Below are positions 1 through 7,522 of a stretch of 64,000 nt of DNA, one piece after another; within the stretch, counting starts at the first letter, position 1; every line of letters begins with the position of its first letter. The notes below the pieces were generated by a model. That model was not told the origin of the DNA, searched no databases, and saw only the letters and a program-made list of their open reading frames with translations. The stretch is from positions 62,001-126,000 of the forward strand of contig CALUPK010000002.1 of NCBI GenBank assembly GCA_944322575.1. The letters run 5' to 3'. Made by a program: the position numbers and the translations under genes. Source of the stretch: an uncultured Bacteroidales bacterium (GTDB taxonomy: Bacteria; Bacteroidota; Bacteroidia; Bacteroidales; UBA932).

Positions 1-214
1 GGGCTCCTTCCGTCAGATTCCGCTGCCTCCCGCCGCTGCCTCTCTCGCCGTGGCCGCTGCCCGTACCTGCGGGCTCTTCTTTGCGGGGGTGGACCTGCTG
101 TTCGACGGTCATAACGGCTTCAAGGTCTGCGAGGTCAACGGCAATGCCGGCTTCCGCACCGCCTCGGCCGACATTCCCGACGCGCTGTTCCGCAATCTCG
201 CCCGCGTCCTATGA
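1..214 (+). CDS. RimK-like ATP-grasp ligase, C-terminal end (partial)
   Basis: Only the last ~70 codons are present, read in the frame that starts at base 2 and stops at TGA 212-214. The segment GVDLLFDGHNGFKVCEVN followed by GNAGF matches the end of the ATP-grasp fold in RimK-type alpha-L-amino-acid ligases. There the Glu and Asn of the E-V-N triplet coordinate the catalytic Mg-ATP. Such enzymes add amino acids to a protein or small-molecule carboxylate. The substrate cannot be told from this fragment. It converges on the RAYT gene, with a copy of the 163-bp repeat in the gap between them. Confidence 0.8.
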   Translation, partial: GSFRQIPLPPAAASLAVAAARTCGLFFAGVDLLFDGHNGFKVCEVNGNAGFRTASADIPDALFRNLARVL

Positions 215-284
215 CCAACCAATGCGTCCTGAGATGGCCGGGAGTATTCCTTGTTATGCAATCTTGCCCACGCCCTCTGGCAAT

Positions 285-447
285 GGTAAGCAGTGCAGCA
301 GGGTATTTTTGCAAACACTCAGTGATCAGAGAGTTACGGAAGAGCTGTGATCTTTTCGGGATGTTGTGAGGGGGCGGAAAGATCATGCTTGATTCGCATT
401 GTCTTGAATGTCAGTGTTTTGCAAAATAGGGGTGCGTCACATCTTAC
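285..447 (+). repeat. Left copy of the 163-bp direct repeat flanking RAYT
   Basis: This 163-bp stretch aligns without gaps to 1490-1652 at a constant offset of 1205 bp. Counted by hand, 105 of 163 positions are identical (about 64%). The best-kept blocks are GGTAAGCAG at the start, TCAGAG-GTTA near the middle, GTTGTGA, and GGGGTGCGTCA...CTTAC at the end. A short TTGCC/GGCAA inverted repeat (264-283) lies just outside the left edge. The two copies bracket the RAYT gene in direct orientation, so they could be element ends, target repeats recognised by the transposase, or relics of an older duplication. Confidence 0.7.
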
Positions 448-486
448 CGTTGAGGGAACCGGCGGCTCTGAGCCGGATTTGGGCTT

Positions 487-1422
487 CTATCCTTGAGGGT
501 TGTGATCCTGGCTGTTCTGAGCCGGACCGTTCTGCTCCGGACTGTGCTGGCCTGGAGCGCTTTGGCCGTGGAAGACTTGTCCGAGCAGACTGATACTGGT
601 CTGGGTGAGGCGTGCCAGCTGCTTGATGCCCAGACCGTATTGTTTCCGGAGGATATCTGCCAGCTGATACTTCTCGTCTATGCTGAGCGCATCGGGAGAA
701 GACTTGCTGAATATTTCGCTGCAGAGGTTCGTGACGGTGGAGGCCATCTCGCTGTCAGTGTAGCGGGCCCGCCGGAGGATTCCGGATGTCAGCTCCATCT
801 CCATACTGTCGTTGCGCGAGAGGAAGTAGAGCATCCTGACAGGGCTGTGGAATATCTCCTCGACGGCGCGGTAGTCAACGTAGCATTTAGGGCAGATAAG
901 TCCGTCGGCCGTTACGGTGTAGTGTCCAGGCAGCTGTCCGCGGGTACGGAACAGTTTCTGCTGCCGCCGCTTGCTCATGTGTGCGATATCTGTAACCGGC
1001 CGGTTGGCTGTCAGTGTGTTGCCGTTGTTGAAATACAGAGGACCGGAACTCCATCGGTAATGCGTCGGGAGGACGGCCAGCCCGGCTGCGGGAGGGTTGC
1101 GCAAGACGTAGGCAATCGCCCGTTTAAGGTACTCGGTATCGTCAATTTCTTTCATGCAGATGTCTGCGCGGCTCATGTCGGCCAGAGTGAAAAGTCGCTT
1201 CCGGTAGGCCTTGATGAATCCGCCGCAATCCTCTTCAGTGCCGTGGGCTATGAAATGGACGTGGTTGTCCATCAGACAGAAAGCGTGCATGGATATGTCT
1301 CTGTCAGCCATGCATACGGGAATGCTGTTCATCCCGAAAATGTAATCGGCCTCAGTCTTGAAAATGATTTCCTTTTCCAGTCCGGCTGTGCAGATGTGCC
1401 GGAAATGTTTCTCCTGCTCCAT
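487..1422 (-). CDS. REP-associated tyrosine transposase (RAYT, Y1/IS200-like HUH family)
   Basis: 311 aa. The HUH metal-binding motif is in MDNHVHF (His54 and His56). Tyr105, in the helix AYVLRNPPAAGL, is the likely catalytic tyrosine, and HYRWSS follows; this order is characteristic of RAYT proteins. These are single-copy, domesticated relatives of IS200/IS605 transposases that nick single-stranded DNA at REP hairpins. Residues around 250-280 look like a helix-turn-helix (KQYGLGIKQLARLTQTS), an accessory domain seen in many RAYTs. The last ~25 residues are a low-complexity Q/N/P/S tail encoded by 15-bp tandem repeats. The gene lies between two diverged direct repeats. Start ATG chosen; no clear ribosome-binding site. 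Confidence 0.85.
   Translation of the reverse strand: MEQEKHFRHICTAGLEKEIIFKTEADYIFGMNSIPVCMADRDISMHAFCLMDNHVHFIAHGTEEDCGGFIKAYRKRLFTLADMSRADICMKEIDDTEYLKRAIAYVLRNPPAAGLAVLPTHYRWSSGPLYFNNGNTLTANRPVTDIAHMSKRRQQKLFRTRGQLPGHYTVTADGLICPKCYVDYRAVEEIFHSPVRMLYFLSRNDSMEMELTSGILRRARYTDSEMASTVTNLCSEIFSKSSPDALSIDEKYQLADILRKQYGLGIKQLARLTQTSISLLGQVFHGQSAPGQHSPEQNGPAQNSQDHNPQG
512..556 (-). repeat. 15-bp tandem repeats in the 3' end of the RAYT gene
   Basis: Three adjacent 15-bp units (512-526, 527-541, 542-556) share the plus-strand pattern CnGTnCTGnnCnGGA, and a weaker fourth unit lies at 497-511. In the protein they give a loose pentapeptide series beginning with Gln (QSAPG, QHSPE, QNGPA, QNSQD). Such tails can change length by replication slippage. 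Confidence 0.6.
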
Positions 1423-1489
1423 AATCTTTCGCTTCTATCGGTTAATGACTGCCTCAAAGTTAGGAATTATATTCAGACTGTGCAACAAC

Positions 1490-1652
1490 GGTAAGCAGGG
1501 ACGCGGGTACTTTTTGTAATCGCTCGGAAGTCAGAGGGTTAAGAAAGAGGGGTGTGCTTGCCGGTGGGTTGTGAAGGTGCGAAAGATTCTCGTTGTATTG
1601 GTAATGCTGTGAAAAATAGTTGATTATGAAAATGGGGTGCGTCAGTACTTAC
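1490..1652 (+). repeat. Right copy of the 163-bp direct repeat flanking RAYT
   Basis: Partner of 285-447, in the same orientation and of the same length. It fills the gap between the RAYT start codon and pgeF, and its last bases reach the pgeF stop codon (TAA read from 1651-1649). The terminal block GGGGTGCGTCA (1634-1644) is identical to that of the left copy (429-439). The region shows no other gene. Confidence 0.7.
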
Positions 1653-2440
1653 GATAACTTCTTAGAGGGTTCGGGCGAGGGGCAGGGATTGAGCATGATG
1701 GTGTTGACGGTACGGCCGCAGGAGGGCCCTTCGCGGCGGGCTGAGAAGAAGCCGGGGTGGGTGTAGGTGTCGATGCCGGAGATGAGGATGTTGGGGTCAT
1801 GGACACCGGCCCGTATGAGGGTCAGGCGGACGGCTTGGGGAAGGTCTATGTGGAGGCCGCCGGACATGGAGCCGGGGATGCGCGGGCCGCGGTCGGTGAT
1901 AAGGCGGACAACGGTTTTGCCGGTGCTGGCCGTGCCGTAGTCATCAGTGTCCGGCCGGGACCATGTCTCAGGAAATCCGGCGGAGAGGAAGGCTTCGGCG
2001 ACTTCCGGACCGACCTGAAAGCTTTCCGGGCCGATGCCGGGACCGATTACCGCTATGATGTCGGCGGCGCGGGTGCCGTACTTGGAGGCCATCACAGCCA
2101 GGACTTTCGCTGCGATTTTCAGCACAGTACCCTTCCAGCCGGAATGTACTGCCGCCACGACCCGCCGTACCGGATCGTACATCAGCACCGGTATGCAGTC
2201 AGCAGTCCGGGCCCCTATCGCCACACCCGGGACGTCCGTTACCAGCGCGTCATAGCCCTCCAGCTCTTCCCGAGTAGTACCTGCCGAAGTCACCACGGCC
2301 ACCCGGTCCCCGTGCACCTGAAGCGCCTGCACCACCCTCATCGGCAGTACGGCGTCCCTCAGCGGGGAAAATGCCGTAACTTCAGGGGCTATGTCATATC
2401 TCATCAGGCCGTCGGAGCCGCTCGGGGAAATCTGTCTCAT
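1649..2440 (-). CDS. pgeF: Peptidoglycan editing factor / multicopper-oxidoreductase-fold laccase family protein
   Basis: 263 aa. YfiH/PgeF family protein; in E. coli the homologue removes mis-incorporated L-Ser from UDP-MurNAc-dipeptide precursors, and family members also act as purine nucleosidases. Seen here: ALQVHGD (His43), TADCIPV (Cys82) and AVHSGWKGT (His99), the three metal/catalytic residues of the family, plus a C-terminal block SGIDTYTHPGFFSARREG. The frame can be extended upstream only to a TTG at 2455. The ATG at 2440 is preferred because it lies shortly after a TAACTTTG box; a second ATG at 2404 (MRYD) is also possible and closer to the usual N-terminus of the family. Confidence 0.88.
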   Translation of the reverse strand: MRQISPSGSDGLMRYDIAPEVTAFSPLRDAVLPMRVVQALQVHGDRVAVVTSAGTTREELEGYDALVTDVPGVAIGARTADCIPVLMYDPVRRVVAAVHSGWKGTVLKIAAKVLAVMASKYGTRAADIIAVIGPGIGPESFQVGPEVAEAFLSAGFPETWSRPDTDDYGTASTGKTVVRLITDRGPRIPGSMSGGLHIDLPQAVRLTLIRAGVHDPNILISGIDTYTHPGFFSARREGPSCGRTVNTIMLNPCPSPEPSKKLS

Positions 2441-2462
2441 CTCAGGCAAATGCAATTTTTGG

Positions 2463-2470
2463 CAAAGTTA
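2463..2470 (-). promoter_or_regulatory. Predicted -7 box for pgeF
   Basis: Read on the minus strand this is TAACTTTG, a perfect match to the Bacteroidota -7 consensus TAnnTTTG, about 23 bp upstream of the ATG at 2440. No clear TTTG -33 box was found at the expected distance, so the call rests on the -7 box and its position. Confidence 0.5.
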
Positions 2471-2494
2471 GGATACTTCTTTGAAAAATTTTTC

Positions 2495-2502
2495 TAAATT
2501 TG
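2495..2502 (+). promoter_or_regulatory. Predicted -7 box for the met leader/operon
   Basis: TAAATTTG matches the Bacteroidota -7 consensus exactly. It ends 8 bp before the ATG of the Met-rich leader ORF, so transcription should start at or just before that ATG and the leader would be translated from an almost leaderless mRNA. The -33 region is weak (TTAG at 2468-2471). Confidence 0.55.
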
Positions 2503-2510
2503 CCTCCGCA

Positions 2511-2591
2511 ATGAGAAAGCACTCCAACATATCCATGATGTCCATGCGAATGCATCGCTCTTCGATGCATGGCTTTCTCTTTTGCCGGTAA
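2511..2591 (+). CDS. Met-rich leader peptide of the methionine operon
   Basis: A 26-codon ORF from ATG 2511 to TAA 2589-2591. It has six Met codons (1, 9, 10, 12, 14, 19), five of them within 11 consecutive codons (ISMMSMRMHRSSMHG), a density far above chance, as well as three His and five Ser. It begins immediately after a consensus -7 box and precedes metX by 126 bp. The arrangement is that of an amino-acid attenuator peptide: ribosomes short of Met-tRNA would stall in the Met block and change the folding of the surrounding RNA. The sequence shows the peptide and hairpins; the attenuation role is inferred. Confidence 0.7.
   Translation: MRKHSNISMMSMRMHRSSMHGFLFCR
2513..2579 (+). promoter_or_regulatory. 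Nested inverted repeats over the Met leader (candidate attenuator)
   Basis: The inner stem ATGCATCG (2550-2557) pairs perfectly with CGATGCAT (2563-2570) around a 5-nt loop. The outer stem GAGAAAGC (2513-2520) pairs perfectly with GCTTTCTC (2572-2579) and is followed at once by TTTT (2580-2583). All of it lies inside the leader ORF, so the position of the ribosome would decide which stems can form. The T-run after the outer stem is short, so termination at this point is uncertain. The remaining leader (2592-2717) contains the palindrome GCCCCGGGGC at 2663-2672 but no obvious terminator. Confidence 0.5.
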
Positions 2592-2717
2592 GTCAAGCGG
2601 GATGCGGGCTCCGGCGTATTAAATCCGAAAACATATCAGGTTGACTCCACAGTCCCGAATCTGCCCCGGGGCTGAGAATGGATTTGACGTCAGGGCATTA
2701 ATGGACATCGACAATCA

Positions 2718-3725
2718 ATGATTCAGGCGGAATATATCCACGAAGAACCGTTCCGGTGCGAGGCCGGAGGTACAATCGACAATCTCAGAATAGTCTATCA
2801 CATATCAATGCCGGGCGGCGGGCCCCGCAAGGTCATCTGGATCTGTCATGCGCTGACAGCCAATTCGGACCCGGAGGATTGGTGGCCGGAGATGGTAGGC
2901 CCGGGCCGGCTCATAGACACGGACCGCTACACGGTGGTCTGCGCCAATATGCTCTGCTCGGCCTACGGCTCTTCCGGTCCGGCGCAGGGCAGGTTCCTGG
3001 ATTTCCCGAAGGTGACTGTCAGGGACATCGTCCGCACCGAGGCTCTCCTGCGCAGGCATCTGGGCATAGGCCGGATAGACCTGCTGATAGGCAGTTCCAT
3101 CGGCGGTTTCCAGGCTCTGGAATGGACGGTGATGGAGCCGGATGTAATCGCGCGGGCGGCTATCATGGCCTGCGGCCCCCGGGTTACGCCCTGGCTGACA
3201 GCATCCAACGAGGCCCAGAGGATGGCCATCGAGGCCGATCCTACGTTTCGCGAGTGCCGCACCCTGAAAGGCGGAGCGGCAGGACTCCGTACGGCCAGGG
3301 CCATAGCCCTCATCTCGTACCGCAGCTATCAGGGGTACAACAGCACTCAGGCCGAGCCGGATGAGGATACCCTCTTCGCGGAGCGCGCCGCTTCCTACGA
3401 GCGGTATCAGGGCCGCAAGCTTTCCGACCGTTTCGACGCCTATTCCTATTGGTATCTGACTCATTCCGTGGACAGTCACAATGTGGGCCGGGGACGCGGA
3501 GGTGTGGAGGCGGCTCTCCTGGGCATCAGGACCCGCTGCATCATCGTAGGTATAGACAGCGACGCCCTTTTCCCGACTGAGGAACAGCGGTATATGGCTG
3601 ACCACATCCCAGGAGCGGAATACCACGAGATAACCTCCGCATTTGGCCACGACGGCTTCCTGCTCGAATACGGCCAGATATCGGAGATTCTCAGGCCGGA
3701 GTTAGAGGCTCTGGGACAATTTTAA
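2718..3725 (+). CDS. metX: Homoserine O-acetyltransferase
   Basis: 335 aa alpha/beta-hydrolase-fold acyltransferase that activates homoserine with an acyl group from acyl-CoA, the first dedicated step of methionine synthesis. The catalytic triad can be placed: Ser127 in GSSIGG, Asp282 in GIDSDALFP and His311 in AFGHDGF. CHALTANS near residue 43 forms the oxyanion region. Acetyl versus succinyl specificity cannot be decided by eye; acetyl is assumed because the next methionine gene is an O-acetylhomoserine-type sulfhydrylase. It is the first main gene of the metX-thrA-metY-asd operon, downstream of the Met-rich leader. A 6-codon ORF (2701-2721) ends in an ATGA overlap with its start. Confidence 0.93.
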   Translation: MIQAEYIHEEPFRCEAGGTIDNLRIVYHISMPGGGPRKVIWICHALTANSDPEDWWPEMVGPGRLIDTDRYTVVCANMLCSAYGSSGPAQGRFLDFPKVTVRDIVRTEALLRRHLGIGRIDLLIGSSIGGFQALEWTVMEPDVIARAAIMACGPRVTPWLTASNEAQRMAIEADPTFRECRTLKGGAAGLRTARAIALISYRSYQGYNSTQAEPDEDTLFAERAASYERYQGRKLSDRFDAYSYWYLTHSVDSHNVGRGRGGVEAALLGIRTRCIIVGIDSDALFPTEEQRYMADHIPGAEYHEITSAFGHDGFLLEYGQISEILRPELEALGQF

Positions 3726-3748
3726 GTAAAATCAATAAAATCAAGTAT

Positions 3749-6211
3749 ATGCAGGTATTGAAATTCGGCGGCACATCTGTCGCAAATGCAGAGAATATGT
3801 CAAGGGTCGCGGATATCGTGACCAAGGCTGTGGACCGGGACAGGACCATTCTGGTCTGTTCTGCCATCAGCGGCTTTACCGACGCCCTCATCCGGACCGG
3901 CCGTCTGGCTGCGGCGCGGGATGAGGCTTACAAGAGTATCATAGACGAGTATCAGGAGAAGCATTACCGGATCATTCACAGCCTGATCCAGGCGGACAAG
4001 CAGCGCGGTACCCTAGAGGCGTGCGATGCGGTGTTCGAGTCGCTCAGAGGCATCGCCAGAGGAGTCTGCCTGTTGGGCGAGCTGAGCGAGGCCAGCCTGG
4101 ATGCGATACAGGGCTGTGGAGAACTCCTGTCAACCAGGATAATGGCCGTCCGCCTGGCCTCGGAGGGTATTCCGGTCAAATGGGTGGATTCCCGCGAGAT
4201 AATCCGGACAGTGCGCAAGGACGGGGTGAATGTGGTGGATACGGCTGTCAGCTACGCCAATATGGCTGCAATGCTGGAGCGCAATCCGGTGACTTCGCTG
4301 TTTGTCCTGCCCGGCTTCATCGCCTCTGACAGTCAGGGACGTACCACGACTCTCGGGCGGGGCGGCTCCGACTATTCGGCTTCCCTGCTGGCCGTGGGCT
4401 GCGGGGTCCGGCGCCTGGAAATCTGGACAGACGTGCCCGGAATGATGACGGCCAATCCCAAGACCGTCCCCACGGCCCGTACCATCAGCAATATCTCCTA
4501 CCGTGCCGCATTGGAACTGTCCCATTTCGGAGCCAAGGTCATCTATCCTCCCACCATTCAGCCGGTGGTCTCCGAAGGCATTCCCATCTATGTCAAGGAC
4601 ACTTTTGACCCGGACGCGCCGGGAACCCTTATCGAGAAGAACCCGCCCCGGAGCAAGGAGAGGCTCGTGGGCATTTCCAATTCCGACAAGATAGCCCTCA
4701 TCTCCCTGGAAGGCAGCGGTATGGTGGGAGTGCCCGGCTTCTCCGCCCGCCTTTTCGAGAGCCTGAGCCGCAGCGGGATAAGCATCATCCTCATCACCCA
4801 GGCATCTTCGGTGAACACTATGTGTGTGGCCATATCGGAAAAAGACGCTGCAAAGGCCAAGGAGGCGGCCGACAGCTGCTTTGCCTACGAGATATCCCTG
4901 GGCAAGCTCAATCCGCTGAAAGTCGAGAAGGGCTTCTCGATAGTCTGTCTGGTGGGGGACGACATCATGAGCCAGTGCGGCACTACGGGCCGGATGCTCG
5001 CCGCTCTTGGACGTCACGGCATATCCATAAGGGCCACGGCGCAGGGCTCTTCGGAGCGGAACATCTCCGTGGTGGTGCGCTCTGAGGAGGCGGACCGGGC
5101 CATCCGCTACATCCACAACGAGTTTTTCGACAGGACTCCGGCCCGGGACATCAACCTCTTCATCGCCGGTTACGGTACGGTCGGCAAGGCGCTGGTGGAC
5201 ATCATCCGCCGCAACGGAGACGCAATAGCAGCCCGCACCGGCAAACGGCTGCGGATCGCGGGCATTTCCAACAGCCGCCGCTATGTGCTGGATACCGAGG
5301 GCATTTCTCCCGAGTGGACAGGTGAGCTGCTTGAAGGAGGGGTCAGTGCTGCGGACGATGCTTATTTCGAGGCTCTTGCCCACACGTCTCTGGAAAACTC
5401 CGTGTTTGTCGACTGCACTGCCAGCGAGGATGTGGCCTGCAAGTATCCGCTGCTTTTCCAGCACGGCTACTCGGTGGTGGCCTGCAACAAGATAGCCTTC
5501 TCGTTCCCGTACTCCCAGTACCGTGCTATCCGCAGCTCGGCCTTGGAAAACGGCGTGAGCCTCAGATATGAGACAACTGTCGGGGCGGCCCTGCCCGTGC
5601 TCGATGCCGTCTCCCGGTGTGTCTGCAGCGGTGACCGGATTCACCGGATAGAGGCCGTGCTGTCGGGGACGCTCAACTATATTTTCAGTACTTATGACGG
5701 CGGTGCGGCGGTGACATTCGCCGATACCGTGCGGCAGGCTGTGGCTGCCGGATACGCCGAGCCGGACCCCCGCATTGACCTCAGCGGCCGGGACGTGCTC
5801 CGCAAGCTGCTGATCCTCGCCCGGGAGGCCGGATTGCCTATAGAAGAGGAGGATGTGGCGGTGGAGCCCCTGCTGCCGGCAGAATATTTTGAGGGCGGCA
5901 CGGAGGATTTCTACCGCAGGCTGCAGGAGCATGAGCCGGAACTGGCGGCCCGGTACAGGGATGCTGCGGAGAAAGGGCTGCGGCGCCGGGTCGTGGCCTT
6001 ACTGGAGCATTGCCCCGATGCGGCGACCGGGTACCGCGCCTCCATTGTCCTGAAGGAGGTGGGGGAGGACCATCCCCTGTTCAACCTCTCCGGAACGGAC
6101 AACGCTGTTCTCATAGAGACGGATTTTTATCCCTCGCCGCTGGTGATTCAGGGTGCGGGGGCGGGAGCATACCAGACGGCTTCCGGTATATTGAACGATA
6201 TTTTAAAATAA
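3749..6211 (+). CDS. thrA: Bifunctional aspartokinase / homoserine dehydrogenase
   Basis: 820 aa. Catalyses the first and third steps of the aspartate pathway: phosphorylation of aspartate and reduction of aspartate semialdehyde to homoserine. The N-terminal aspartokinase opens with KFGGTSVANAENM and carries TTLGRGGSDYSASL near residue 190-215. Two ACT-like regulatory repeats follow (about 310-450; ISIILITQASS and ISIRATAQGSSERN). The homoserine dehydrogenase part starts near residue 467 with the nucleotide-binding motif FIAGYGTVGKAL. Fused enzymes of this kind are usually feedback-inhibited by threonine. It lies 23 bp after metX and 9 bp before metY. Its product homoserine is the MetX substrate and its aspartyl-phosphate product feeds Asd. 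Confidence 0.95.
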   Translation: MQVLKFGGTSVANAENMSRVADIVTKAVDRDRTILVCSAISGFTDALIRTGRLAAARDEAYKSIIDEYQEKHYRIIHSLIQADKQRGTLEACDAVFESLRGIARGVCLLGELSEASLDAIQGCGELLSTRIMAVRLASEGIPVKWVDSREIIRTVRKDGVNVVDTAVSYANMAAMLERNPVTSLFVLPGFIASDSQGRTTTLGRGGSDYSASLLAVGCGVRRLEIWTDVPGMMTANPKTVPTARTISNISYRAALELSHFGAKVIYPPTIQPVVSEGIPIYVKDTFDPDAPGTLIEKNPPRSKERLVGISNSDKIALISLEGSGMVGVPGFSARLFESLSRSGISIILITQASSVNTMCVAISEKDAAKAKEAADSCFAYEISLGKLNPLKVEKGFSIVCLVGDDIMSQCGTTGRMLAALGRHGISIRATAQGSSERNISVVVRSEEADRAIRYIHNEFFDRTPARDINLFIAGYGTVGKALVDIIRRNGDAIAARTGKRLRIAGISNSRRYVLDTEGISPEWTGELLEGGVSAADDAYFEALAHTSLENSVFVDCTASEDVACKYPLLFQHGYSVVACNKIAFSFPYSQYRAIRSSALENGVSLRYETTVGAALPVLDAVSRCVCSGDRIHRIEAVLSGTLNYIFSTYDGGAAVTFADTVRQAVAAGYAEPDPRIDLSGRDVLRKLLILAREAGLPIEEEDVAVEPLLPAEYFEGGTEDFYRRLQEHEPELAARYRDAAEKGLRRRVVALLEHCPDAATGYRASIVLKEVGEDHPLFNLSGTDNAVLIETDFYPSPLVIQGAGAGAYQTASGILNDILK

Positions 6212-6220
6212 ACATATCTT

Positions 6221-7522
6221 ATGAAAAGAAATTACAGATTCGAGACCCTGCAGGTCAGGGCGGGCCAGGAGATTGATCCGGTGTCCAAGGGCACGGCTGT
6301 GCCTATCTATCAGAGTACTGCATACGTTTTCGATGACATGGAGTACGGCAAGGAACTGTTTGAGCTCAAGAAGGCGGGCAATATCTACACCCGCATCACC
6401 AATACCACCAATGAGGTGTTCGAGAAGCGCATGGCGGCTCTGGAAAACGGGGTAGCGGCCACGGCGACGGCTTCGGGTCAGTCGGCGGTGCTGCTGAGCA
6501 TCCTCAATGTCGCCGGCCCCGGGGACAATGTGGTGACCTCCCCCTTCCTCTACGGCGGCACCTTCACCATGTTCGCCATCACCCTAAGGGACATGGGCAT
6601 AGAGATGCGCTTCGCGGCCAGCGACAGGGCGGAGGACCTGGAGGCGCTGGTGGACGGCAGGACCAAGGGCATCTTCATAGAGAATCTGGCCAATCCGGCG
6701 TTCAGTATCCCCGACTTCGAGCCGATAGTGGAGATGGCCCGCCGTCACGGCATCTGCGTCCTGGTGGACAATACCTTCGGCATGGCCGGATGGCTGCTGC
6801 GGCCGGTGGACTGGGGCTGCAACGTGGTCATCCATTCGGCGACAAAATGGATCTGCGGCCACGGCACGGCTCTCGGCGGAGTGGTCGTGGACGGCGGCAA
6901 TTTTGACTGGACTCCGGAGAAATACCCTCTGCTGGCGGCTCCCTCGGAGAGCTATCACGGGGTGGTGTACACCGATGTGTTCGGGCGCGGGGCCTTCGCC
7001 GGCAGGGTGAGGGTGGACGGCCTGCGCAATCTCGGTCCGGCTCCCTCCCCGTTCAACTCCTTCCTGATGCTTCAGGGCCTGGAGACTCTCTCGCTCAGGG
7101 CCGAGCGCTGCTGTGACAATACCCTCGAAGTGGCCCGTTTCCTCCAGCGTCATCCGGCCGTGGAGAGTGTCAATTACCCCGGGCTCGAGGACAATCCTTA
7201 TCACGCCCTGGGCTGCAAGTACCTCCGGGGCGGCTTCGGCGGAGTGCTCACTTTCAGGGTCAAGGGCGGATTCGACGCCGCCGCGGCTCTGGTGGACCGT
7301 CTGGAACTGATCCTGCACGTGGGCAGCGTCGGGGATGCCAAGTCCCTGATAGTGCATCCGGCCTCGACGACCCACTCCCAGCTCAGCCCTTCCGAGCAGG
7401 TGGCCGCCGGGGTCTATCCCAACATGCTGCGGCTGTCGGTCGGTATCGAGCATGTGGATGACCTGATCTATGATCTGGAGAATGCGTTGAACTCTTTGGG
7501 GAAACAGGAGGTGCGGAAATGA
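6221..7522 (+). CDS. metY: O-acetylhomoserine sulfhydrylase (PLP enzyme)
   Basis: 433 aa member of the Cys/Met-metabolism PLP family, in the ~430-residue size class typical of O-acetylhomoserine aminocarboxypropyltransferase rather than the shorter cystathionine gamma-synthases. The PLP lysine is Lys209 in HSATKWICGHG; LVDNTFGM supplies the cofactor-binding Asp. The N-terminal motif FETLQVRAGQ and the C-terminal HPASTTHSQL are family signatures. It would make homocysteine directly from O-acetylhomoserine and sulfide, following MetX. It overlaps asd by an ATGA junction, which suggests translational coupling. Confidence 0.92.
   Translation: MKRNYRFETLQVRAGQEIDPVSKGTAVPIYQSTAYVFDDMEYGKELFELKKAGNIYTRITNTTNEVFEKRMAALENGVAATATASGQSAVLLSILNVAGPGDNVVTSPFLYGGTFTMFAITLRDMGIEMRFAASDRAEDLEALVDGRTKGIFIENLANPAFSIPDFEPIVEMARRHGICVLVDNTFGMAGWLLRPVDWGCNVVIHSATKWICGHGTALGGVVVDGGNFDWTPEKYPLLAAPSESYHGVVYTDVFGRGAFAGRVRVDGLRNLGPAPSPFNSFLMLQGLETLSLRAERCCDNTLEVARFLQRHPAVESVNYPGLEDNPYHALGCKYLRGGFGGVLTFRVKGGFDAAAALVDRLELILHVGSVGDAKSLIVHPASTTHSQLSPSEQVAAGVYPNMLRLSVGIEHVDDLIYDLENALNSLGKQEVRK

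Noticed and set aside
493-1494. Long plus-strand open frame opposite the RAYT gene
   Set aside because: The minus-strand frame carries the HUH and catalytic-Tyr motifs in order; the plus-strand translation has no recognisable domain and is the usual antisense shadow in GC-rich DNA.
2592-2717. SAM riboswitch before metX
   Set aside because: No recognisable SAM-I or SAM-II core could be placed by eye, and the Met-rich leader gives a simpler explanation; a covariance-model search would settle it.
4130-5932. 600-codon minus-strand frame opposite thrA
   Set aside because: Its translation is low-complexity His/Arg/Gly-rich without motifs, while the plus strand encodes a full aspartokinase-homoserine dehydrogenase.
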